This document shows positions 26,712 to 34,555 of a stretch of 64,000 nucleotides of DNA, piece by piece. Below the pieces are notes generated by a model that was not told the origin of the DNA, did no database searches, and was given only the letters and a program-made list of their open reading frames with translations. The DNA is taken from assembly GCA_014763545.1 (NCBI GenBank), contig JACXVD010000017.1:1-64000 (forward strand). Direction: 5' to 3'. The DNA is from Sphingomonadales bacterium (GTDB lineage Bacteria; Pseudomonadota; Alphaproteobacteria; Sphingomonadales; Sphingomonadaceae). Numbering within the stretch: position 1 is the first letter of the stretch; every line of letters begins with the position of its first letter. Made by a program: the position numbers and the translations under genes.

Positions 26712-27839
26712 ATGCCGAAACTGCCCGACGGGAGCGAGAAGGGCCTGCGCGGCCATGCCGAGGAACGCGGCGTGCGCGCGCGCATCGGCATGGCGCCGCG
26801 CGCGGGCCATATCGACCGCGACGCGGCCTATAAACGGATCGCCACCGAAGAAGCCTGGACCTTCCCCGATCTCGTCAAGGCGCAGCTCGCCTATCTCGAC
26901 AGCGGCGAGGCGCATGACGATTCGCTGCGCATGGCGGGTATGTTCGCCAGCATGCCGCGGTTGCAGGACATGCTGCAGGACCTGGGCGAGCTACGCCTGG
27001 CGCATATGGACGAATATGGGATCGACCGGCAGTTGCTGCTGCTGACCAGTCCCGGCGTGCAGGTGGTGCGACCGGGCGAGGGGACGGCGCTGGCCCGGCA
27101 GGCGAACGACATTGCCGCCGACGCCTGCGCGCGCCACCCCGATCGCTTCTCTGCGCTCGCCGCTTTCGATCCGCGTGACGTGCCCGGTTCGGTGACAGAA
27201 ATCGAACGGGCGATGGCCACGCTCGGCCTCAATGGCGCGGTGCTGAATTCGCATTTCCAGGGTCATTATCTCGACGAGGCGGCCTATTGGCCGATCCTCG
27301 AAGCGCTCGAGGCGCATGACGCGGCGCTCTATATCCACCCGACCGCGCCGTTCAACGCGCCGCATTACAAGGATCGCGGGTTCTTCGGCGCGCTCGGCGG
27401 CTTCCCGCACGATGTGTGGCTGCACACGATGGGGCTGATCTTTTCCGGCGCCTTCGACAGGTTTCCCAGGCTGCGGCTGGTGATCGGCCATCTCGGCGAA
27501 TGCCTGCCGCTGCATCTGTATCGCTTCGACTGGATGCAGGATAATGCCGATGGCGTGCCGGGCCTGCGCGGCGGCCAGCCGGCGGTGAAGCTCAAGCACC
27601 CGGTGAGCCATTATTTCCATCACAACATCTGGATCACCACCAGCGGCGTCGGCTGGGAACCGGCGATCAAGTTCTGCATGGAGGTGATGGGGCCCGAACG
27701 CGTGCTCTATGCGATGGACTACCCCTACCAGCAATCGAGCGACGAGGTCGCCGCCTACGACCGGCTCTCGATCAGCGCCGAGCATAAGAAGATGCTGATG
27801 GAAGGCAACGCCCGGCGGGTCTTCAACCTGCCCGCCTGA
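26712..27839 (+). CDS. LigW-like amidohydrolase, probable aromatic acid decarboxylase
   Basis: Member of the ACMSD/LigW branch of the amidohydrolase superfamily, whose known members decarboxylate 5-carboxyvanillate, gamma-resorcylate or 2,3-dihydroxybenzoate without oxygen. Segments shared with LigW from memory include RIATEEAW (Glu46-Glu47), LTSPGVQ, NSHFQGHYLDE, LYIHPTAP, IGHLGECLP and TSGVGWEPAIKFC, ending in YAMDYPYQ with the metal Asp. Length 375 compares with about 334 for LigW; the extra part is an N-terminal extension of some 40 residues. GGGAGAAAG precedes ATG 26712. A frame extending back to 26148 overlaps real genes and is rejected. Confidence 0.88.
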   Translation: MPKLPDGSEKGLRGHAEERGVRARIGMAPRAGHIDRDAAYKRIATEEAWTFPDLVKAQLAYLDSGEAHDDSLRMAGMFASMPRLQDMLQDLGELRLAHMDEYGIDRQLLLLTSPGVQVVRPGEGTALARQANDIAADACARHPDRFSALAAFDPRDVPGSVTEIERAMATLGLNGAVLNSHFQGHYLDEAAYWPILEALEAHDAALYIHPTAPFNAPHYKDRGFFGALGGFPHDVWLHTMGLIFSGAFDRFPRLRLVIGHLGECLPLHLYRFDWMQDNADGVPGLRGGQPAVKLKHPVSHYFHHNIWITTSGVGWEPAIKFCMEVMGPERVLYAMDYPYQQSSDEVAAYDRLSISAEHKKMLMEGNARRVFNLPA

Positions 27840-27894
27840 CCCGGCGCGGGGGCCGCGCGAAATGTGACTTTTGTGCACCAGACACGAAACATCG

Positions 27895-27950
27895 TAACGG
27901 GCGTTATCTAAAGCTTGCCAATTCGAATTTTGTATGTCTTACTAACAATC
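27895..27950. promoter_or_regulatory. Operator-like elements upstream of the TonB receptor gene
   Basis: TAACGGGCGTTA (27895-27906) fits the consensus TAACGNNYGTTA. Further down, 27927-27950 reads ATTTTGTATG-N4-ACTAACAATC, the composite that also precedes the LigD-like gene in the same orientation relative to the coding strand. An 8-base palindrome ATTCGAAT (27921-27928) lies between them. The block ends 40 bases before the receptor start. The shared words suggest common control with the neighbouring catabolic genes. Confidence 0.7.
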
Positions 27951-27990
27951 CGAGCGCCACAGGCGCCGTGTTTCGAGGAGGGGAGTCCCA

Positions 27991-30321
27991 ATGAAATTCA
28001 CGCAACAATTGCGCCTTCGTTCCGCCTTCGCGGTGGGCGTTTCCGCCATGGCTATGCTCGCCGCGCCCGCGATGGCGCAGGACGATGCCAAGTCGAAGGA
28101 GGACAACCAGGGTCGCAATCCCGAAATCGTCGTGACGGCGCAGTTCCGCGAACAGGCGCTGCAGGATACGCCGCTGTCGATCACCGCGGTCGATTCGGCC
28201 CTGCTCGAAGCGCGTAACCAGACCGATCTGGCACAGGTAGCCAACCAGGCCCCGAACGTGACGCTCAATTCGATGGGCGGCGCCTACGGCGCCTCGCTCG
28301 GCGCGTCGATCCGCGGCATCGGCCAGTTCGACTTCAACCCGGCCTACGAGCCGGGCGTCGGCCTCTATATCGACGATGTCTATTACCCGACGCTGACCGG
28401 CGCCAACTTCGACCTGCTCGATCTCGATCGCGTCGAAATCCTGCGCGGCCCGCAGGGCACGCTGACCGGGCGCAACTCGATCGGCGGCGCGATCAAGATG
28501 TTCTCCAAGAAGCCCGACGGCAACACCGGCGGATATGTCGTCGCCGGTTACGGCACGCGCGATTATCTCGAACTGCGCGGCTCGTTCGACGTGGCGCTGA
28601 CCGACAGCCTGTTCATGCGCGTGTCGGGCGTCCACAAGCAGCAGGACGGCTACGTCCAGCAGATCGACTATGGCTGCGCCAATCCGGGCAATTCCGACGG
28701 TATCCTGCCCGCCACCGGCAACCAGGATTGCGTGGTCGACGATCTCGGCAATGTGAATTATTCGGGTGTCCGCGCCTCGCTGCGCTACGCCGATGGCGGC
28801 CCGATCGAAGTGATGGTGATCGCCGACTATATCGACGAGAAGCGCAATAGCGCGGCCGAAGTCGTCAGCCTCACCGGCACCGGCACCGGGGGCGTCAACA
28901 CCGCACCCTATGCCTGCGGCCCCTATTGCACCTATGCCAGCTGGTACTTGCCCGCAGGCGGACAGACCGGCGCGTGGAGCCCGGGCAACGACATGCGCTT
29001 CACCGGCTGGGGCCTGTCGGGCCACATCGACATCGAGCTGGCCGACAACCTCCAGCTGCAGTCGATCACCGCCTATCGCGAATACAACAACACCTGGGGT
29101 ACCGATGACGATTTCGGTCCCAACCCGACCAATGGCGCGCAAGGCTACAACGATCTCGACTTCTGGTTCTTCAGCCAGGAACTGCGCCTCAACGGTTCGA
29201 TCGGCGACCTGCTGGATTACACCGTCGGCGGGTTCTATTCCGACCAGCGCAGCACCTATGCCACGCGGCAGGACATTCGCTATATCGCGCCGGGCCTGAA
29301 CTTCCAGTTCGACGGCAACGACCCGATCAACGCCGACAGCAAGGCGGTGTTCGCCACCGTGATCGCGCATCCGGTGGAAGCGATGTCGATCACCGGCGGC
29401 ATCCGCTATACCGACGAGCACAAGGATTACACCTTCGTCCGCAAGAATTACGACGGGACCACGTCGACCTTCCTGGGCGCGCTCGACGGGCTGACCGCCA
29501 CCTATGACGGCAGCAAGTGGGACTATCGCATTTCGGCCGACTACCGCTTCTCGCCCCAGGTGCTGGTCTATGCCAACGTCGGCACCGGCTTCAAGGGCGG
29601 CGGCGTGACCGCCCGTCCGTTCGACGCGGCCCAGGCGCTCAACGGCAGCTTCGGCCCGGAAACGGTCACTGCCTATGAGCTGGGGCTGAAGACCGACCTG
29701 CTCGACCGCCGCCTGCGGCTGAACCTGGCCGGCTTCATCAACGACTACAAGGACATCCAGCTGCCGCTGATCAGCTGCGCCTCGCTCGGCTCGAATGCGC
29801 CGTGCGGTGCCCGCCAGAACGCAGGCGACGGCCGGATCAAGGGCTTCGAAGCCGAACTGATGGCCGAACCGACCGACGGGCTGATGATCGACGGTTCGCT
29901 GAGCTACATCACCGGCAAGTTCACCCGCATCGATGCCGCGGTGGGCAATGCCATCCTTGCCAGCGATCCGCTGACCACGCCGAACTGGAAATGGAGCTTC
30001 GGCATCCAGTACAAGGTGGATCTCGGCAATGCCGGCACGCTCACGCCGCGGTTCGACATGAGCTACACCGGCAAGACCAGCGCGGGCCGCATCTCGGCCG
30101 GCCAGCCGATCGAATATTTCGACAGCTACACGCTCGCCAACGCGCGGATCACCTGGTCCAACGCGGATGACGATTTCGAAATTTCGCTCGAAGGCCGCAA
30201 CATCTTCGACAAATACTACACCCCGTTCCGCTTTGTGTCGGTCTATGCCTTCTCCGGCACGGGCTACAGCCAGGTCGGGCGCCCGCGCGAGTGGATGCTC
30301 ACCGCCAAGAAGACCTTCTGA
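27991..30321 (+). CDS. TonB-dependent outer-membrane receptor
   Basis: Energy-coupled outer-membrane importer, 776 residues with a signal peptide ending APAMAQ. A TonB-box-like stretch (PEIVVTAQFRE) comes next, then a plug domain (QVANQAPNVTLNSMGG, RVEILRGPQGTLTGRNSIGGAIK) and a 22-strand-type barrel that ends with the terminal aromatic (KKTF). Sphingomonads use such receptors for lignin-derived aromatics, such as DdvT of SYK-6. The setting between a LigW-like decarboxylase and a VAO-type oxidase supports an aromatic substrate over a siderophore. A GAGGAGGGG ribosome-binding site precedes ATG 27991. It is monocistronic, ending in a strong terminator. Confidence 0.94.
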   Translation: MKFTQQLRLRSAFAVGVSAMAMLAAPAMAQDDAKSKEDNQGRNPEIVVTAQFREQALQDTPLSITAVDSALLEARNQTDLAQVANQAPNVTLNSMGGAYGASLGASIRGIGQFDFNPAYEPGVGLYIDDVYYPTLTGANFDLLDLDRVEILRGPQGTLTGRNSIGGAIKMFSKKPDGNTGGYVVAGYGTRDYLELRGSFDVALTDSLFMRVSGVHKQQDGYVQQIDYGCANPGNSDGILPATGNQDCVVDDLGNVNYSGVRASLRYADGGPIEVMVIADYIDEKRNSAAEVVSLTGTGTGGVNTAPYACGPYCTYASWYLPAGGQTGAWSPGNDMRFTGWGLSGHIDIELADNLQLQSITAYREYNNTWGTDDDFGPNPTNGAQGYNDLDFWFFSQELRLNGSIGDLLDYTVGGFYSDQRSTYATRQDIRYIAPGLNFQFDGNDPINADSKAVFATVIAHPVEAMSITGGIRYTDEHKDYTFVRKNYDGTTSTFLGALDGLTATYDGSKWDYRISADYRFSPQVLVYANVGTGFKGGGVTARPFDAAQALNGSFGPETVTAYELGLKTDLLDRRLRLNLAGFINDYKDIQLPLISCASLGSNAPCGARQNAGDGRIKGFEAELMAEPTDGLMIDGSLSYITGKFTRIDAAVGNAILASDPLTTPNWKWSFGIQYKVDLGNAGTLTPRFDMSYTGKTSAGRISAGQPIEYFDSYTLANARITWSNADDDFEISLEGRNIFDKYYTPFRFVSVYAFSGTGYSQVGRPREWMLTAKKTF

Positions 30322-30343
30322 TCCACCTCCCGGATCGGACATG

Positions 30344-30375
30344 AAAGGGCGGCCCCTGCGGGCCGCCCTTTTTCT
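30344..30375 (+). terminator. Strong rho-independent terminator after the TonB receptor gene
   Basis: A perfect 12-bp stem, AAAGGGCGGCCC and GGGCCGCCCTTT, with loop CTGC, is followed by a T-rich tail (TTTCTT). It begins 22 bases after the receptor stop codon and isolates that gene from the downstream flavoprotein operon. Confidence 0.92.
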
Positions 30376-30408
30376 TTGGCGCGCAGCGATTGACACCGGC
30401 AAGTCGCC

Positions 30409-30428
30409 CGTTATTGTAACGGTCGTTA
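30409..30428. promoter_or_regulatory. Overlapping operator half-sites upstream of the flavoprotein operon
   Basis: Three alternating half-sites follow one another: CGTTA (30409-30413), TAACG (30417-30421) and CGTTA (30424-30428). They create two overlapping palindromes, CGTTA-TTG-TAACG and TAACG-GT-CGTTA; the second fits the TAACGNNYGTTA consensus. The site ends 24 bases before the start codon, over the likely promoter, as expected for a repressor of the TetR kind. Confidence 0.7.
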
Positions 30429-30452
30429 TAAATAAGGGAGGAGGGGCTGCGC

Positions 30453-32027
30453 ATGGAATTGCGGTTGCCGCCACGCGTTTCGCCGGAAGATTTCCAACGT
30501 GCCAGCGACGCCTTCGCCGGGGTCGTCGGCAAGGATTGGGTGCTGGTCGAGGATGAGGATCGCGACGCCTATTCCGATGCCTATGCCCCCGGCCCCAAGG
30601 AACAATGGCCGCCTTCGGGCGCGGTCGCGCCGGGCAGCGTCGAGGAAGTGCAGGCGCTGGTCCGCCTGGCCAACGAACACCGCATCCCGCTGTGGCCGGT
30701 CAGTCGCGGCAAGAACCTGGGCTATGGCACCGCCGCGCCGCGCCTGCCCGGTGCGATGGTGCTCGACCTCGGGCGGCTGAACAAGGTGCTCGATCTCGAT
30801 CCCAAGCTGGCCTACGCGGTGGTCGAACCGGGCGTTTCCTTCTTCGACCTGTTCGACCATATCGCGCGCGAAAAGGCCCCGCTGTGGATGAGCGTGCCGG
30901 GCAATGGCTGGGGTTCGGTGCTGGGCAATGCGCTGGAACACGGCATCGGCTACACCCCCTATGGCCTCCACGCACGCAACCTGTGCGGGATGGAACTGGT
31001 CACCCCCACCGGCGACCTGGTGCGGACCGGCATGGGCGCGATGGATGGCAACCATGCCTGGCACCTGTTCCCCTTCAGCTTCGGCCCGACCTGGGAACTG
31101 GCGATGACCCAGTCCAGCCTGGGCGTGGTGACCAAGGCGGGGCTGTGGCTGCAACCCGAACCGGAAAGCTCGCTCGAACTCAGCTGGGACATTCCCAAGG
31201 AAGAAGACATCGGCTGGGTGATCGACACGCTCGCCCCGATGAAGATTTCCGGGCTGATCGAACAGAACATCTTCATCCCCAGCTGGCTGGGCAAGGTCGT
31301 GCTGAAGGGCCAGCGCAAGGACTTCTGGGACAAACCCGGCGCGATCCCCGAATGGCGGGTGCAGGAACTGCTCGACCAGTACAAGCTCGGCTACTGGAAG
31401 GTGCAGATCCGGCTGTATGGCGACAAGGCAGTCAACGAAGCCAAGGCCGCGGTGATCAAGGCGGCGATGAAGCGCCACCTTGCCGCCCCGCCCGAAGAGG
31501 TCTGGTGGCACGCAGGCGACAGCCGCAGCGCGGTCGACACCACGATGGGCGTGCCCAGCGCGATCCCGCTGCAGATGGGCGACTGGATCGGCGGTGCGGG
31601 ATCGCACATGGGCTTTTCCCCCGTGGTCCCGGCGACCAGCGAACATGTGCTCGGCCAGCTCAAGCGCAGCCGCAAGATCATCGCCGATCACGATATCGAC
31701 TTCTACGCCAGCTTCACCATCGGCGGGCGGTTCGCGAACAACATCAACATGCTGATGTTCGACCGCACGCAGCAGGCCGAGGTCGACAATACCAAGAAGC
31801 TGTTCGACGCGCTGATCGCCGAAACGGCCAAGGCGGGCTACGGCGAATATCGCACCCACCTGGGCTGGATGGACCCGGTGATGGCGACCTTCGATTTCAA
31901 CGATCATGCGCTGCGCCGGATGAACGAGAAGGTGAAGGACGCGCTCGACCCCAACGGCATCATCGCACCGGGCAAGCAGGGCGTCTGGCCTGCCGCCTAT
32001 CGCGACCTGGCAGGAGCCCGCGCATGA
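30453..32027 (+). CDS. VAO-type FAD phenol oxidase / 4-alkylphenol hydroxylase flavoprotein
   Basis: Flavoprotein of the vanillyl-alcohol oxidase / 4-cresol dehydrogenase / eugenol hydroxylase family, oxidising para-substituted phenols at the benzylic carbon. The PP-loop FAD motif is PVSRGKNLGYG, and the C-terminus GEYRTHLGWMDPVM followed by DPNGIIAPGKQGVWP is strongly VAO-like. The histidine that links FAD covalently in VAO lies in an MHH motif; here the aligned residues read F427-A-N429-N430, and the tyrosine used by 4-cresol dehydrogenase aligns with Phe417 (Tyr418 is next). FAD may thus be non-covalent or differently attached. The downstream cytochrome is the likely electron acceptor. GGGAGGAGGGG precedes ATG 30453. 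Confidence 0.92.
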   Translation: MELRLPPRVSPEDFQRASDAFAGVVGKDWVLVEDEDRDAYSDAYAPGPKEQWPPSGAVAPGSVEEVQALVRLANEHRIPLWPVSRGKNLGYGTAAPRLPGAMVLDLGRLNKVLDLDPKLAYAVVEPGVSFFDLFDHIAREKAPLWMSVPGNGWGSVLGNALEHGIGYTPYGLHARNLCGMELVTPTGDLVRTGMGAMDGNHAWHLFPFSFGPTWELAMTQSSLGVVTKAGLWLQPEPESSLELSWDIPKEEDIGWVIDTLAPMKISGLIEQNIFIPSWLGKVVLKGQRKDFWDKPGAIPEWRVQELLDQYKLGYWKVQIRLYGDKAVNEAKAAVIKAAMKRHLAAPPEEVWWHAGDSRSAVDTTMGVPSAIPLQMGDWIGGAGSHMGFSPVVPATSEHVLGQLKRSRKIIADHDIDFYASFTIGGRFANNINMLMFDRTQQAEVDNTKKLFDALIAETAKAGYGEYRTHLGWMDPVMATFDFNDHALRRMNEKVKDALDPNGIIAPGKQGVWPAAYRDLAGARA

Positions 32028-32494
32028 ACGCCCGGCTGACGATCGCCCCCGCCGCACTCGGCTGCGCGCTGCTGCTGGCTGCCTGCAATTCCGACGTCGG
32101 CAAGGGCGACACCGCCGCGCCGCCCGAAGGTGCCAAGGGCGCTGCGGGCGCAGCGGCAGCCCCGCCGATGGGCCCACCGCCGTATATCACCCGCGACCAG
32201 GCCCCGGCCGGCAACCGGCTGGCGGTCGCACGCGATCCCAAGGCGGTGTTCCAGCATGCCTGCGGCTATTGCCACCTCGAAGCCGGGATGGGCACCAACC
32301 TGCTGGTCAAGCAGCGGATCGCCGCGGGCGCCCCGCCCGAAACCGCGCTGCTCGCCAATCGTGACGATTTGACCGCCGACTACGTCAAGCAGGTGGTGCG
32401 CCAGGGCAAGAACGCGATGCCGCCGCAGACCAGGGTCGACATCACCGATGCCGAACTGGACGAGGTCGCCAAATGGCTGGCGAAGGGCAAGTGA
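32024..32494 (+). CDS. Cytochrome c lipoprotein, partner of the flavoprotein
   Basis: A 156-residue c-type cytochrome with a lipoprotein signal (LLLAACN), an Ala/Pro-rich linker and one haem site, CGYCH, near residue 83. The probable axial Met is in KNAMPPQTR. It overlaps the flavoprotein stop by 4 bp (ATGA), the arrangement seen for the PchC/PchF and eugenol hydroxylase pairs, so it should carry electrons from the reduced flavin to the respiratory chain on the periplasmic face. The flavoprotein itself shows no signal peptide, so its own location is open. Confidence 0.92.
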   Translation: MNARLTIAPAALGCALLLAACNSDVGKGDTAAPPEGAKGAAGAAAAPPMGPPPYITRDQAPAGNRLAVARDPKAVFQHACGYCHLEAGMGTNLLVKQRIAAGAPPETALLANRDDLTADYVKQVVRQGKNAMPPQTRVDITDAELDEVAKWLAKGK

Positions 32495-32892
32495 TGCGCC
32501 TGACCCGTCGCCACGCGCTGACCGCGGGCGCCGCGCTGGGCGCCGCCACCGCCCTGCCGTTGGCCGGTGCCCGCCTCGCCGCGCGCCCGGCGCTGCTGGT
32601 GCACGACAGCCGGCTGGCCGAATCCCCCGCCTTCCTCGCAGCGCATCCGGCGACCCGCCGGTTCGACATCGCGGGCGAGGCGGCGCAGCAGTGGCGCGGG
32701 CTGCGCGGTGACGGCCTTGCCCGGATGGCGCGCGGCCCCGTCTCCGGCCTCACCCGCTGGAGCGACTGGGTGCAGTTGCGCGGCGCGCTGGAGGCGCAGG
32801 GCCTGCGCCTTGCCAGCGAGCGCATCCTGCGGCCGACCGCCGGTTTCAGGCACGATCTGGTGCTGTGGGCGATGCGCCCCCGGCAGGGATGA
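32494..32892 (+). CDS. Small Tat-exported protein of unknown function
   Basis: A 132-residue protein starting at ATG 32494, which shares one base with the cytochrome stop (TGATG). The N-terminus carries a twin-arginine motif (TRRHALTAG) and an alanine-rich hydrophobic stretch, so export by Tat is likely. The mature part shows no cofactor motif that I recognise; residues such as RFDIAGEAAQQWRGL and GLTRWSDWVQLRGALEAQG hint at a small helical domain. Tight coupling suggests it helps assemble, carry or export the flavocytochrome, perhaps hitchhiking the flavoprotein through Tat. Confidence 0.8.
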   Translation: MRLTRRHALTAGAALGAATALPLAGARLAARPALLVHDSRLAESPAFLAAHPATRRFDIAGEAAQQWRGLRGDGLARMARGPVSGLTRWSDWVQLRGALEAQGLRLASERILRPTAGFRHDLVLWAMRPRQG

Positions 32893-32943
32893 TCGCGCTG
32901 CCCGAACCTGCCGATTGACCGCTTGACCGACTCCCCCGGGTGA

Positions 32944-32962
32944 TTGTAAGCATTGCTTACAA
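32944..32962. promoter_or_regulatory. Perfect palindrome upstream of the GST operon
   Basis: TTGTAAGCATTGCTTACAA is a 19-base palindrome with 8-bp arms and a 3-base centre, 37 bases before the GST start, followed by AAAATGA. It differs from the TAACGNNYGTTA class, so the GST-ligase-dehydrogenase operon seems to answer to a second regulator. Confidence 0.72.
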
Positions 32963-32999
32963 AATGACGGAGCAGAGACTCCGCGCGAGAGGAGAGGAA

Positions 33000-33764
33000 A
33001 TGGCCGATATCGCGCTCTACCATTGGGAGCCGAATGCCAATTCGGGCAAACCGATGCTGGCGCTCGCCGAAAAAGGCGTGGCGTGGGACAGTCACTACAC
33101 CGACCTGCTCAATTTCGACCAGCACAAGCCGGCCTATCTGGCGATGAACCCGCAAGGGACGATCCCGGTGATGACCCATGGCGACCTGGTGCTGACCGAA
33201 AGCACGGCAATGATGGAATATGTCGACGAAGCCTTCGCCGGGCCCGAACTGATGCCGGCCGATCCGCGCGATCGCTGGCGGGTGCGCTGGTGGATGAAAT
33301 TCATGGACCAGTGGCTCGGCCCCAGCTTCTCGATGATCGGCTGGTCGATGTTCGTCGGCCCCTCGGTGCGCCAGAAAGACCCCGCCGAACTGGAGGCCGC
33401 GATCGAGCGCATCCCGCTGCCCGAACGCCGCGTGGCCTGGCGCAAGGCGATCAGCGGCAGTTTCAGCCCCGAGGAAATGGCCGAGAGCCGCCGCCGCGTG
33501 GCGCAGGGCGTCGCGCTGCTGGAAGAGGAACTGGGCAAGCGGCCCTATGTCGGGTCGAACCAGTATACGCTGGCCGACATCAACATCTTCAATTCGACCT
33601 ATTCGCTCCCGCTCGGCCAGCCCGACCTCGCCGGGCCGGACAAGACCCCCAACATCATGGCCTGGCTCAAACGCTGTTACGACCGGCCCGCCGTGGCCGA
33701 AGTGTGGGCAATGGGCCGGACCGACCTCGCCAAGCGGGTTTCCGCGATGATGGAGCTGCTGTGA
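33000..33764 (+). CDS. Glutathione S-transferase resembling beta-etherase LigF
   Basis: A 254-residue two-domain GST. The N-terminal thioredoxin-like part reads PNANSGKPMLALAEKGV, then NPQGTIPVMTHGDLVLTESTAMMEYVDEAF; the C-terminal helical part has SMIGWSMFVGP, where SYK-6 LigF has a similar STIGW stretch by memory. LigF-type enzymes cleave beta-aryl ethers with glutathione. The Ser/Asn-rich ANSG motif is at the LigF active-site position. ATG 33000 follows GGAGAGGAA; the frame from 32940 runs through the palindrome and is rejected. It heads a five-gene operon. Confidence 0.88.
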   Translation: MADIALYHWEPNANSGKPMLALAEKGVAWDSHYTDLLNFDQHKPAYLAMNPQGTIPVMTHGDLVLTESTAMMEYVDEAFAGPELMPADPRDRWRVRWWMKFMDQWLGPSFSMIGWSMFVGPSVRQKDPAELEAAIERIPLPERRVAWRKAISGSFSPEEMAESRRRVAQGVALLEEELGKRPYVGSNQYTLADINIFNSTYSLPLGQPDLAGPDKTPNIMAWLKRCYDRPAVAEVWAMGRTDLAKRVSAMMELL

Positions 33765-34549
33765 TGGGTGCGATCCTCTACCACGGGCAGCCCAACGGCC
33801 CCAGCTTCAGCGTGCTCGCCGCGCTGGCCGAAAGCGGGCTGGCCATCGAAACCCGCAGCATCGACCTGCTGGCGGGCGAGCGCCACACGATCCCCGGCCT
33901 TGCCGAACCGCTGGCCCGCGACATGGGGCTGGAGGGCGAAGGCCCGGTGCTGGTCGCCGATGGCGAGGCGATGACCGACGCCGTGTTCCTGGCGCAATAT
34001 TTCGACGAGGCTGCCGGCGGCTGCGGCTTGCAGCCCGCCGATCCCTATGCCCATTGGGAAATGATGATGTGGTGCCGCCAGCTGACCGAACGGCTGGCCC
34101 CGGCGGCAGCCTGCCTCGGCACGCTGGCCCATGCGCAGCCCGCACTGGCGGCGCTGGGGGGCGATGCGTTCGCCGCGCTCGCCGCCAATATCGCCAGCGA
34201 AGATCTGCGCGCGCGGTGGCAGGATCTGCACGATGGCGCGTTCGACACGGCCAAGCTGGCAGACAGCAAGGCCAAGGTCGCCCAATTCGCCCAGCGCACG
34301 GAAGACCGGCTGGCCGACGGGCGCGACTGGCTGATGGGCGATTTTTCCATCGCCGATTTCGAAACATACGGCTGGATGGCCGGGATGCGCGCGCTCGAAC
34401 CGGAAGCCTTCGCAGGCAAGCCGCATCTCACCGCCTGGTTCGCGCGGATCGAGGCGCGTCCGGCCACGCAGGCGGCACTGGCGCATGCCACCGTCGCCGA
34501 CCCGTCCGCCGCCTGGGCCCCCGGCCCCGAAATCAACCGCTGGGGCTGA
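33764..34549 (+). CDS. Divergent GST-like protein
   Basis: A 261-residue protein with weak GST features: ILYHGQPNGPSFSVLAALAESGL at the N-terminus, EAMTDAVFLAQYFDE where the glutathione-binding Glu-Ser pair is normally found, and a helical C-terminus with DWLMGDFSIADFETYGWMAGM. The usual NP-x-G-x-VP cis-proline loop is replaced by a longer Leu/Ala/Arg stretch (GLAEPLARDMGLEGEGPVLV), so glutathione binding may be altered. It overlaps the LigF-like gene by one base. Possibly a partner subunit of a heterodimer, as known for some etherases; unproven. Confidence 0.8.
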   Translation: MGAILYHGQPNGPSFSVLAALAESGLAIETRSIDLLAGERHTIPGLAEPLARDMGLEGEGPVLVADGEAMTDAVFLAQYFDEAAGGCGLQPADPYAHWEMMMWCRQLTERLAPAAACLGTLAHAQPALAALGGDAFAALAANIASEDLRARWQDLHDGAFDTAKLADSKAKVAQFAQRTEDRLADGRDWLMGDFSIADFETYGWMAGMRALEPEAFAGKPHLTAWFARIEARPATQAALAHATVADPSAAWAPGPEINRWG

Positions 34550-34555
34550 ACCGCC

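Noticed and set aside
26712-27839. Naming the LigW-like protein as 5-carboxyvanillate decarboxylase
   Set aside because: The match is at superfamily-branch level from memory, and the protein has an N-terminal extension; several related decarboxylases share these motifs, so no gene symbol is given.
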